A program made the translations under genes and the position numbers. The notes beneath the pieces were generated by a model. The model made no database searches. It was given only the letters and a program-made list of their open reading frames with translations, and was not told the DNA's origin. A DNA stretch of 64,000 nt from positions 482,001 through 546,000 of the forward strand of contig NW_027063627.1 of NCBI RefSeq assembly GCF_032884065.1, given 5' to 3'. This document shows, in pieces, positions 1 to 10,696 of this stretch; within the stretch, counting starts at the first letter, position 1; each line of letters begins with the position of its first letter. The stretch comes from Artemia franciscana. Lineage: Eukaryota; Arthropoda; Branchiopoda; Anostraca; Artemiidae.

Positions 1-420
1 AAAAACTTCAAATTTAGATTAATATGAACGAAACAAGGATATGCCCGTTAAAAACTATGTGTAATCGATATCTCCAGTTTGAATGTAGTTACAGAGGTGA
101 CATTTTCAAAGATTTTAAAAGGATGAGGGTTGAATAAAATCCATAGATTTTTTCGAATTTAGGCGGTCACTGGAAAGTAAAGAACAATATCAAAACATAG
201 CGTATGCATTTTAATATCTGAAAGGTGTTATAACTGACTATTTCTAATGAAAAAATAAGGTTGTTCCATATATAGGTTAGTAGATTCTGACAAAAAATTT
301 CTAAACTTAGATTATTATGGCCCAAACAAGGATAAATCCATTAAGAACTTTACGTAATTGATATCTCCAATTTGACTGTACTTGTCGAGAAGAAACTCTG
401 AGATTTTCAACTTACCAGAC
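1..420. repeat. Two diverged copies of a ~290-bp tandem unit
   Basis: The first ~130 bases recur with substitutions from about 292 to 410. The shared blocks are an AAACTT-AGATTA stretch, an ACAAGGAT word and a GATATCTCCA-TTTGA stretch. The offset of about 291 bases suggests a satellite-like tandem unit that continues left of the window. No coding signal is seen. Confidence 0.6.
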
Positions 421-1679
421 ATTTAAAGCGTCATATCACCTTTAAATTGTCGGCATCACCGAAACACATCTCAAAATCTTTGCATCCAGCTGGTGGCAGT
501 AGTCCGGAAGCACCCGTTATCCCAACACATCGCCGACATTGCAGTCTGGGTGAATATGTATTTCCGGCTCAGTGTTGGAGCATTTGTGACAAATATCTTT
601 CCTGAAGGCTGAACCAGATGCCAAGCATGGGGCACTTTATACTAAGAAGCGACCATTTTTTATGGAAAGAACTGGATAGACGATGAATAGTAGAAACTGG
701 TTGCAAAAACTAGGCTAGATTATTCTGAAGTGACGCAGAACAAGGTTGGACAACGTGTGTAGAATAATTCCTCAACATTTCAACGACTTTTGACTAAAAC
801 AGGTGGTTGCAGATCTAAATTTAACAATATTAGAAGGAATTCTTAAAAACAAGCCTAAGAGTAGATAATTTATCAGTGTAGATATTGTAACATGTTTGTG
901 TTACCAGACTAGTGGTGATCAAATATAGCTTTAATTTACGTATTCCTACGCCTATAAATTGTAGAATTGTGTCAGCAACTTGTGACTTTATCTTTGCTTA
1001 GCCCAATGCTGATGCCACTTTACAAGAATAATTAGTTTTATCCAAGTCAATTTCACAGGAAATTCCGTGTGGATTCCGTGGACCCAAATAAAATTAGATT
1101 TACGTTGCCTAGGCAACAGGAAGTGTTGCAGCAACCCTTTACTGGCTTTACCAGCAAAAGTATTACGACATTATTTTGGCTTTACAGCCAGTTCTCTTAG
1201 ATGTACATACGTAATGCACCCTTAAATGTATCGAAAACAGAATATTGACCTTGCAGCCAGTTGAACCTTAAATGTATGTATGCAATGTATCCCTAAATCG
1301 GAAACAAATAAATGTAGACAGATTGCCACATGTATTTAACCCCTAGTTGTAGTTTCTTTTTCGTTATCGACTGCTTTCCGCAAAAATTGCACAGGAATCG
1401 GCGGGAAATGTTACTTTGGCTTTGCAGCCAGTTGAACTTATCATTTTGTAGCATTCACATCGTGGCGGATAAAAGCTTAAATAAGAAATCCTATATCATA
1501 AATTGTAATATGAAGCTATCCCTAACTGTCAGAATCATAATGCTGCCAATACCCTTTCTTATAATACTTGAAAAACCATTTCATTATGTTTTATTTTTAA
1601 TTATAATCGTTGCTTAATTATTTAATTCTTGGTGACAGTGTATTTTTCTACTATCCAGCATATCAAAAACAACAGATGT
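421..1679. other. No gene seen; short dispersed direct repeat
   Basis: No convincing ORF or exon is seen. A ~20-base motif around CAGCCAGTTGAAC, preceded by TTGGCTTTG or TTGACCTTG, recurs near 1175, 1250 and 1420, so a short tandem repeat with irregular spacing is present. A 95-codon ORF at 1330-1617 spans the repeat and has no recognisable domain, so I treat it as chance. Confidence 0.4.
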
Positions 1680-2519
<840 letters not shown>

Positions 2520-3204
2520 TCTATATATATAAAAATAAGTTGTCTGTGTGTCTGTCGAGTGACGTCATGTTTGTGTGTCGACTGACGTCATGTTTGTCGA
2601 CTGACGAAATTACAGACCGGGACATCGGGACACAAATGAGGACCGGGACACCGGGACATAGGGAATATAAATGACGAACGGGACACTCAAAGAGAAAGCG
2701 ACCGGGACACAAGGAATGTTCGATTAGCAATCACCATCAACAAAGCTCCGGGACACAAATGACGACCGGGACACAGGGAATATAAATGACGACCAGGACA
2801 CTCAAAGAGAAATTACAGACCGGGACACCGGAACACAAATGACGACCGGGACACCGGGAATATAAATGACGACCGCGACTCTCAAAGAGAAATTACAGAC
2901 TGGGACACCGGGACACAAATGACGACCGGGACGCAGGGAAACAACAACAACGGGGACGCCGGGGGGCACAGGGGGATATATAAATGACGACGGCGACACA
3001 GGGAATGTTCCATTAGCAATCACCATCAACAAAGCTCAAGGGTAATCATTATAATAATGAGGTATAGATCTGAATACAGATTGTTTTTCCCATGGACAAT
3101 TATATGTTGCATGTTCAAGAGTCGGTAAACCTGACAATCTATTTATATGCACAGACAATGGGACAGCCAAGAATGTTGAAATATTCGCAAGTTTTACGTA
3201 GTTA

Positions 3205-3208
<4 letters not shown>
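2520..3208 (+). mobile_element. Non-autonomous Helitron, 3' truncated
   Basis: The 5' end is TCTATATATATAAAAATAAG followed by GTTGTCTGTGTG and two TGACGTCA octamers. The body is a minisatellite built on GACCGGGACACNGGGA and AAATGACGA units (about 2605-3003). It ends with a relic of the Pif1-like helicase C-terminus (3018-3203) and then runs into a TA array. The usual 3' hairpin and CTAG are missing, so the 3' end is lost or replaced by TA repeats. Confidence 0.75.
3018..3203 (+). pseudogene. Helitron helicase C-terminal relic
   Basis: In broken frame the sequence corresponds to the last ~60 codons of the intact helicase at 15,220-15,407: the INKAQG motif, DLNTDCF, GQLYVACSRVGKPDNL and a final AKN-V-YSQVLR before TAG. 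A small deletion or insertion after the CAAGGG block breaks the frame. It has no independent function and marks descent from an autonomous Helitron. Confidence 0.8.

Positions 3209-3289
<81 letters not shown>
3209..3289. repeat. (TA)n microsatellite
   Basis: About 80 bases of TA dinucleotides between the truncated Helitron and the resumed satellite unit. Confidence 0.97.
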
Positions 3290-3291
<2 letters not shown>

Positions 3292-3295
3292 ATAT

Positions 3296-3930
3296 GAAAC
3301 TTGATGGGAAGAATAAGCACAAGTTATAGATACGTGACTGACATAACTGGAACAGATCCGTTCTCTTTGGGGGAGGTGGGGAATGTTAATTTGAAAAATT
3401 AGGGAAATTGAGATATTTTTAACTTAAGGGGTTAACGGGTGACCGGATCTTAGTGAAATTTTATATTTAGAAGGAACTCATGTCTCAGAGCTCTTATTTC
3501 GAATCTTGACCAGATCTGTTGACACTGAAGGGAGTTGGAGGGGGAAACCGGAAGTCTTGGAAAACGCTTAGAGGGGAGAGATCGGGATGAAACTTGGCGG
3601 GTAAAATAAGCAAATGTCGTAGATACGTGATTGACATAACCAGACTGGATCCACTCTCTTTGGGGGAGTGAGGGGATGGGGTTCAGTGATTTGGCGAGTT
3701 TGGTGCTTCTGTACGTGCTAGGACGATGAAAACTGGTAGGCGTGTCAGGGAGCTGCACAAATTGACTTGATAAAGTCGTTTTCCTCGATTCAGCCATCTG
3801 GGGGGGGGCTGAAGGGAGAGGAAAAATTAGAAAAAATGAGGTATTTTTAACTTACGAGTGGGTTATCAGATCTTAACGAATTTTGATATTTAGAAGGACC
3901 TCGTGACTCAGAGCTCTTATTTTAAACACC
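3296..3930. repeat. ~300-bp tandem satellite, right block
   Basis: Continuation of the G-rich unit of 1680-2325, about two copies, beginning at ATGAAACTTGATGGGAAG. A ~100-base extra segment (about 3680-3800) sits inside one unit. A 115-codon antisense ORF over this block is a by-product of the repeat. Confidence 0.7.
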
Positions 3931-6247
3931 GACCGGCATTAAGCCTCTGATTTTCCTTTTAAATCAATCTGTTGATTCTTAGAATTTTGCTAGAGCTCAT
4001 GTCATATGAGCTCTTGGCTCTTCCGGCCTCGTCACAAGTGCCATATGAGCTCTTAGCTCTCGTTTAAATGAGGTTTAATTCAATTCAATATCAGTAAGAT
4101 TTAAGTGATATTTCAATGCTACGAACAGAGAAATGGGGCTATATTCCCTGTCCTGATCAGGTTGTTTCTGCTTATTTTTATTTTTATCACCACTCTGTAA
4201 TTTGAATTGAAATATTTAATTGTAGCCCAAAATTGACTCGGAAGAAACTCCCTTTCTAATCCTCGTAAACATACATACCTTAGGTTTGCACAAGCAATAA
4301 TTTTGAACTTTTTAGAGGAGTGTTCTTCTTTTTCTATTTTCAAATTTTTGCTTACAAAATTTTCATTAAAAACCAAGGAAGTGATCATTTCATTATAAGA
4401 AAAAAATTACGTTGGCACCGACATTGGTAAAGACAGATTGAGTTGTCGATGTCAATCTATCAAGTAATTTCGCAAGGACTCCATCAGGGCGCCATCTAGG
4501 AATGGGGCATTTTCCCTGAGTTTTTTTACTCCCCCTTGATTTTGAAAAGCTATTTTCTTATGGTATTTTCAATTTCACTAAAAATGTTGTTTGATACTTT
4601 TATTAAAGAAACTGAAAAAATGACAAATTCTCCCCTCTTTGATTTTTAATAAAACATTAACCAATATCTCTGAATCTTCATGAATTGACAACATTGGATT
4701 CCTTTTGGTGAGAGGGGAATGGTCAACCGCAGAAAGCGTGAACGGTCATTAACTTTTTTTACACGTCAGTTATTTAATAGCCTGTATTTTCTGTGCGACG
4801 AAAACCTGACTTTTATTCTTTGTCTAAAAATTCAAATGCAAATTGTTTTTTTTTTCGGATTTAGGTGAACTAGACTTCCCCTAAAATTTTAGCTCCTACG
4901 GCTCCATTTTTTCTTTGTTTTTGAAAAAAAAATGGTTAACTTATTTTTTGAAGAAGTCGATACCTTCCAAAGAGAATATTTCAGAAGTGTCAGACATAGG
5001 TTCAAAGATGTTAAAGTCAAAGAATCAAAATGTTTTTCCCCATTTAAAAATATTAAATAAATAAAATAAAAAAGTAAAGAATGGCTGTATTTCTGTCAGC
5101 TCAAAGTAAATGCCTCTGTCTAGAATAACCTAGTCCTTGAATGTTGGATTAGTTCAAAATTTGAATCAAGAAGGAAGACCTAAATCTTAGTTTCAAACAT
5201 TGCGTAGTGTTTAAGTTGAGATCCTTGTAAATAAACAGCGACTCAGTCAGAGTTCGATTTAGAAAGGGGTCAACTTACTCCTAAATTGGAGTAAGGAGTA
5301 AATAATTTTATAAACAATAAATAAATAATAAATAATTTTAAGGAATTATTACATGTCCATAAGTATATGGCTGCTCAGATGCCAATTATTTAGTCAGGGT
5401 TATGGGTCTTCAACCACAGTCTACTAGCACCGCCACTGTAAATCATTCATTCAAAACTTCTCCAGCTCTTCAGTAATAATCGAGCCCATATTCTTGTGTA
5501 TACCTATTGCTCCTTTTATACTTATACAAGACTAATGAATTAAAGGTAGACGGATTTAAAAATCTAGACAGATGTAAAATATACAGCATTCGCCAAAAAC
5601 AAATTTAATAGCGGAATAACACTGATCACAACTGAACAAAAAAATATGATCGGAGGGTCCTAATAGAGATCAGTTTTAAATTCATTACGTCGTTTTTGGT
5701 TCAATCAACACCGGTCACTAAGGCACGTCTCAAAACTACAAAACACGCCACGATATTTTAATTTTATCTTATTGTAAAGATTAACATAGGAACTAAAATT
5801 CTTGATTTATTTTTTCTTTTTTCTATTATCTAGTTAGCATTAAGTTTCCCACCTTAAACAAATTATCAAGATGCAGGAGAAAAGAAGCTAGTACCATATC
5901 AGTGCATTTCGATAGTTAAAAAAAAATATAAGAAAAGGTACTGTTGCCTACAGTCTGCGTACATTTCAATAAAATATTGCGCTTTATTCACAGAGGAAGA
6001 TCGATTAGATTTAAGTTTCGTCATTTAACGGTTGCAGCTGATAAATAATTGAGTTAGTTCCATCCCCTCCCTTGATATTTCGTGTACTTCGTAATCATTT
6101 TTCTAAGCACAGTAACTAAAATGTTGCATTCTACGCGTAGCTAAAGCATAAACGACTTCGTCATGAAAAAGGGATGACAGGTTTAGCGACACGAAACCTG
6201 TTAGAATTTATAAAAGCTGTCACTAAAAGTTGCTGAATCAGATCATT
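3931..6247. other. No gene seen; possible 3' region of the Orange-domain gene
   Basis: AT-rich single-copy-looking sequence with several poly-A and poly-T runs. No exon could be supported on either strand. Because the minus-strand Orange exon ends at 6248, part of this stretch may be its 3' UTR or a further intron, but no poly(A) signal could be assigned with confidence. Confidence 0.4.
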
Positions 6248-6480
6248 TCAGCTTTTGGAAGAACTTTGCCCAAGCAGGTGTTTCGTTAGTCCAGTCACTA
6301 AAGGGTCAAAGGGGGACAGGTGTTCAACTTCAACCAGGTATCGTAACGTTTCATGTATGCAAGCATTAAAACCCAGCCAAAAACTTTCATCTTTATGGTT
6401 ATGAAGGGGAGTCGTCTCTTCAGCAGGTGAATGAAGTCTATGAATCAAATCACTGGATTCAGTATCTTGTTGGGAGATAC
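6248..6480 (-). CDS. cwo: Orange-domain exon of a bHLH-O repressor (probably clockwork orange)
   Basis: The exon follows a good acceptor (TTTTTATTTCAG) and reads ISQQDTESSD, a short linker, then a Hairy/Orange domain: FWLGFNACIHETLRYL, then VEVEHLSPFDPLVTGLTKHL, ending GQSSSKS and a stop. The spacing G-F-x-x-C-x-x-E-x-x-R-Y-L-x-x-V-E matches Orange domains, which pack beside the bHLH and set dimerisation and repression specificity in Hairy, Hey and Cwo proteins. Its first two bases (GT) complete the split glycine codon left by the exon at 8626-8737, so the two exons join in frame. Cwo is a circadian E-box repressor in arthropods; a Hey-type protein is the main alternative. If the stop is real the protein ends soon after the Orange domain, shorter than insect Cwo; a missed donor before the stop would explain that. 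Confidence 0.7.
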
Positions 6481-8625
6481 CTGAAATAAAAATAGAAAGT
6501 CATCGACACTGGCATGTGTAGGTCAATCAAGATTTTAAGGTCTTCTCCTAATCCATCTCATCAGTGATGTTCTTTCGATAAACATAAACGTTTTATAGAT
6601 TATGTTAAAAGTATGTTACCTGAAAGCTTTTTTTTTTCTTCAGCCCGTAGTGGCAAATAGTTATTTTAGACACAGTACAAAAAGTCCTTTAAATAATTTA
6701 CTGTAAGTAGGTCGTTTGAAGCTAATGGGGTTAGTCAGGGTTTCTTCAGGGGGGAGGGAGGGGAGGGTGGTGAAGATTTCAGAGAAGATATTCAATATTA
6801 CGTTCTGAAAAAATATGCATTTAATGATTATTTTAGCGGAGGGACAGCTTTTCCAACGTTTATGATGAAACTACACTTAAAACACAGGTTTTTCCGGGGA
6901 AACAGAAAACAATCGTTTATAAGGAAAAAAACTACTGTTTCAACAGCTGTTTTCCCCTAGTTTCTCCAAGATTGAGTAGCCCCTTAACATTTTTCTGAAG
7001 ACAAATACACAGCTATTGAACTGTTCCCTATTATAAAGTGAGGCAGTGAACTACCTCACGAAGTTTAAAATATAATTATTGTCAGAAAAGCTCTAACATT
7101 GTTTGATTCTTCAGTCATGGTAAATTACATCAGAATGAAAAGAAACAGCTTTTGATAAAATAAAAGCTAAAAAATAAACTTGGATAAATTTAGATGTACG
7201 AACAAGAAATGTAGGAATGAGAGAAAGAACGCGGAAAAAACAGCCAGTCAAACGGTTGCACGGGGTCACAACGCTGATGCAAGCAAATTAGCATTATAGA
7301 TTGAGACAATAAACGCTTTCAAACTTTCTGCAGCGAATTACAAAGAAGTATCTTATAATACCACATAAACAAAGAGCAAAACTACATAAAAAAAACACCT
7401 ATAACTGTAAATAGCCACCAAAGTCTTTACGTGAAGGCATTGATAAAAATTTAAGTCAATAGTTAAACCAAATTTGCATCTTCAATAGTTTCAAATCAAC
7501 CTTTGACCTCTCCCCCCCACTTAGTTTTACATAACAACGACGTCAGATAAAAAAATTAATATACTACATATTTCTTTGTATTATTGCAATACAAAGCAGC
7601 CTAAGATAATTACAAAAGCGCATGTTCCTCCTTTATCCCACTCTACAATGAGCTTCACTCTTTACTCCTTCCCATGGAGACCCTGTTTCCTTTGAATAGC
7701 TCTTACGACCTCTTTTCAACCTATCTGAAGACATTCTGCTTGTTTTTTTTTTATTATTACTAAAAAAAATCCTTCTTCTAATACTTCTGATCCTAGTTGT
7801 AAGCCTGATCTATCAAACCTTTATCAACAGCGAAAAATCATCTATGCCTTCGCAATTTTCCTTTTTACATCTTCACTGCAACACCTAAAGATATCCGACA
7901 TCCTTACTGATAATACTACCTAGGCAAGTGAGAGCATCAACTCAATTCTACTGTTGCCTAACACTGGAAGTGTTAAGAGGTAGGAAGAACAGGAGGGCAA
8001 TTGTACTTCCCGACCGTTTTGAAAAAAAGAAGACAAAAATGCCCTCCATAAATCTCGACAACAAATACATAGTTTTACACTTTCATAAAAAAAAGAAAGA
8101 AGAAATTCCTTGCCAACTGTCGTCTCTGCTTACTATGACCCTAGCGGAAAGCTTGAAAGATTTATCAGGTAATTTAATTTTGACATTTTCAAATGCAAAT
8201 TACGTCCAACTGGTAAATCCGAAGTTAATAAAGGTTGAATACGCCTACATAGGAGAAAAACTTGACATTTTTGGATTCAACATATAGATTCAACAGAAGA
8301 TGCACGAATCACATGGCGCTTCCATTTACGGAGATGATGAAATAGAACCTAAACAAATCCTTTGATGTAAGAATTTGACGACCTTGACGTTTTTTATAAA
8401 AATTCGCATTGCTCCTTCCATCCGCATCCCCCCCCCACCAAGAGAAAGCTGTGTGGACGTTACATCATTTTTGATGCCCCAAAACAAAGACAGGCAAAAA
8501 ATAAAAGAACATTCCTATAAAATTAGACGTCTCGTCTGCGTTATGATAATCAGCTCCACGCCTGTATCTTTAAGTACTTTCAATTAAGGCGTATCGGCGC
8601 GGAATCTAAAATCAATCAGACATAC
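6481..8625 (-). other. Intron of the Orange-domain gene
   Basis: About 2.1 kb between matched splice sites (donor GGGAG|GTATGT at 8626/8625, acceptor TTTCAG at 6481). It is AT-rich with poly-T runs. A plus-strand 119-codon ORF (7928-8287) has no domain I recognise; it has a lysine-rich centre and no splice or promoter support, and I treat it as chance. Confidence 0.6.
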
Positions 8626-8737
8626 CTCCCATAAAACTGGAATTTCTGCCTTTGAACTGTTTAATAGCTTCTTCTGCCGCATCTAACCAATCGTCAGAGA
8701 TCAATTCGTCATCATAATTATCATCACAGTCGGACCA
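8626..8737 (-). CDS. cwo: Acidic linker exon of the Orange-domain gene
   Basis: This 112-bp exon is bounded by acceptor CCCTTTTAG and donor GAG|GTATGT. It encodes WSDCDDNYDDELISDDW, then LDAAEEAIKQF and GRNSSFMG, with one base of the next codon. That phase fits the Orange exon exactly. An acidic stretch followed by DDWLDAAEEAI lies between bHLH and Orange in proteins I remember as Cwo-like; this is recollection, not a search. The upstream bHLH exon is not found between 8.74 kb and the Helitron cluster and may lie farther right or have been displaced by repeats. Confidence 0.65.
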
Positions 8738-9108
8738 CTAAAAGGGAAATACTTAATAAATTTAGGGATTGAATTAGCTTGTAGGTCGGAACCGCTTTGC
8801 TGTTTCAGCCATTGGTTTACCTCTACATTTAAAACGCATCTTTTAAATTTAAAAAAAAAAAATAATTAATGTTTTGCTTTCATCTTGAAATGCTCAATTT
8901 AACCATTTGTGTTTTCGAAAAAACTAAATTTTCATGTATTTATTTCTATTTATATCTATATGTGATCAATTTTTCTATTGGAAGTGATCTTTAGCGATGA
9001 TGAAATAAAAAAAAAAAGTTTTTTCAAAGGAGGTAGAGAGCAATATTAAGACTTGATATTAAGTCTTTTAATATCAATATAGTCAGTATAGTTTATTGAT
9101 ATTAAGTC
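8738..9108. other. No gene seen
   Basis: AT-rich sequence upstream of the acidic exon (minus strand), with a short AATATCAATAT-type near-palindrome around 9050-9105. Presumably the intron preceding the exon at 8737. Nothing else is supported. Confidence 0.4.
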
Positions 9109-9375
9109 TTGTTAAAGACATATAGTCGAACCTTTGTTTCTTTTAACTGTTCAGGTGGCGGGACAAGAACTTTTTCTTTTGCCTCGACTGGTCTTTTTTC
9201 ATTATGACAGACATATCACCGAACCTTTGTTTCTTTTAATTGTTCAATTAGTGGGATAAAAATTTCTTCTTTTGCCTCAGCTTGTCTTTTGTCATTGTTA
9301 AAGACATATAGTCGAACCTTTGTTTCTTTTAATTGTTCAGGTTGTGGGACAGAAACTTTTTTCTTCGCGCGATTT
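9109..9375 (-). repeat. Two to three tandem copies of a ~90-bp unit, minus-strand coding
   Basis: The unit contains GAACCTTTGTTTCTTTTAA, TGTTCA and TTTTTCTTTTGCCTC. On the minus strand it reads lysine- and glutamate-rich peptide such as AEAKEKVLVPPPEQLKETKV, broken by stops. It lies in line with the repeat-coding segment at 9640-10,200 and may be part of the same decayed ORF. Confidence 0.5.
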
Positions 9376-9639
9376 ATCTAGTCCAGGTTTTTGACTTTCA
9401 AAGTTATGATAGGCATTGATGACCTTATCCAAGGTCAAAGTCCGAAACCTAATAACCATCACCATCATTTTCAATTTCTTTAGTTCGTTTTACATTGGCT
9501 CGTCTTTGGCCATTATGAAATACATATCACCGAACCTTTGTCCTATTAACAAAGGTATGGTAGGCATAGATGACCTTATCCATGTCAAAATCCCAAGCCC
9601 AACCATCATCGCTATCATTTTCAATTTTGAAACGTTTTG

Positions 9640-10200
9640 AATCTCGCTGTCCAGGCTGATTTTCATTGACTCGCTCATGTTTGGTGTCGCATGTCTTCTA
9701 ATCGCGCATGTTTTTACCTTTCATTTTTGACTTGCTCACATGTTAGGTATCGCATGTCTTCTAACCGCGTGTGTCTGCTCTTCATTATCATTTTTAACAC
9801 GCTGCTGCTGTTCTTCTAACCACGTGTGTATTCGCTCTTCATTTTCATTTTTGACTCGCTCAAATGCTAGGTGTCGCATGTCGTCTAACCGCTTGCTTCT
9901 TTGTTCTTCATTTCTTTTTTGACACGCTCTAATTATCGTTTTCGCATATCATCTAACCACCCGTATCTTTGCTCTTCATTTTCATTTTTGTCGAGTTTTT
10001 GGAATTTGATTACTTCAGACAATTTAGCAATGGCCTTTGCTTTAGCTACCCGTATTAGTGTTGTCGCAATTAATGATACAGGTTGTCGATTTTTGCATCT
10101 TATCACGTATGATAGTTCAAGTGTTGGTTCCAAAGAATCAGCATTTATAGTAACTGCAACTACAAATTTTCGTTTTTTGGGCCTTTGGAAACTCAACAAT
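9640..10200 (-). pseudogene. Decayed repeat-rich ORF, Helitron N-terminus-like
   Basis: Read on the minus strand, a basic head (FQRPKKRKFVV, later RVAKAKAIAKLSEV) is followed by tandem ~24-residue units of the type RVKNENEEQR-RLDDMRHLA, interrupted by stops and frameshifts. Charged units built on an EEQR-L core are common at the N-terminus of Helitron Rep proteins, and the neighbouring plus-strand Helitron has a differently worded 23-residue unit of the same plan. I infer a remnant of a second Helitron lineage in inverted orientation. No Rep or helicase motif survives. Confidence 0.4.
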
Positions 10201-10437
10201 CTGATTTATACTATACATAGCATCATATAAGAAATGTTTATATGATGTACTAACATAGAACATAAGGTCAATTGCAAAAACCAAAATTAAGGCTCTTAAC
10301 GAATTTTCTCAGATATCGGACCAATCTTGACCGTTTTTATTATGGGAGAACATCCCAAGATAACAATTTTCCCGAAAAATATGGAGTCGTTTCCGAGATC
10401 ATACATATATACACAATTATTGCTCACTTATGAAGAT

Positions 10438-10438
10438 A

Positions 10439-10532
<94 letters not shown>

Positions 10533-10552
10533 ATATATATATATAAATAAGT
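10438..10552. repeat. TA-rich array holding the Helitron 5' end
   Basis: Nearly pure TA repeats with single interruptions. The Helitron 5' terminal TC lies at 10,530-10,531 inside the array. Confidence 0.95.
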
Positions 10553-10696
10553 TGTCTGTCTGTGTGTCTGTCTGTGGCTCAGGTGACGTCATGTTTCTGT
10601 GTTGACTGACGTCATGAAATTAGTTGTCGTCATTTTTGCTTTGACGGTGACGTCATTCAAGATATTTAAGACATATGTTCACGTAGAAATCTATTC

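Noticed and set aside
7928-8287. 119-codon plus-strand ORF
   Set aside because: Within the intron of the Orange-domain gene; no domain, splice context or codon signal.
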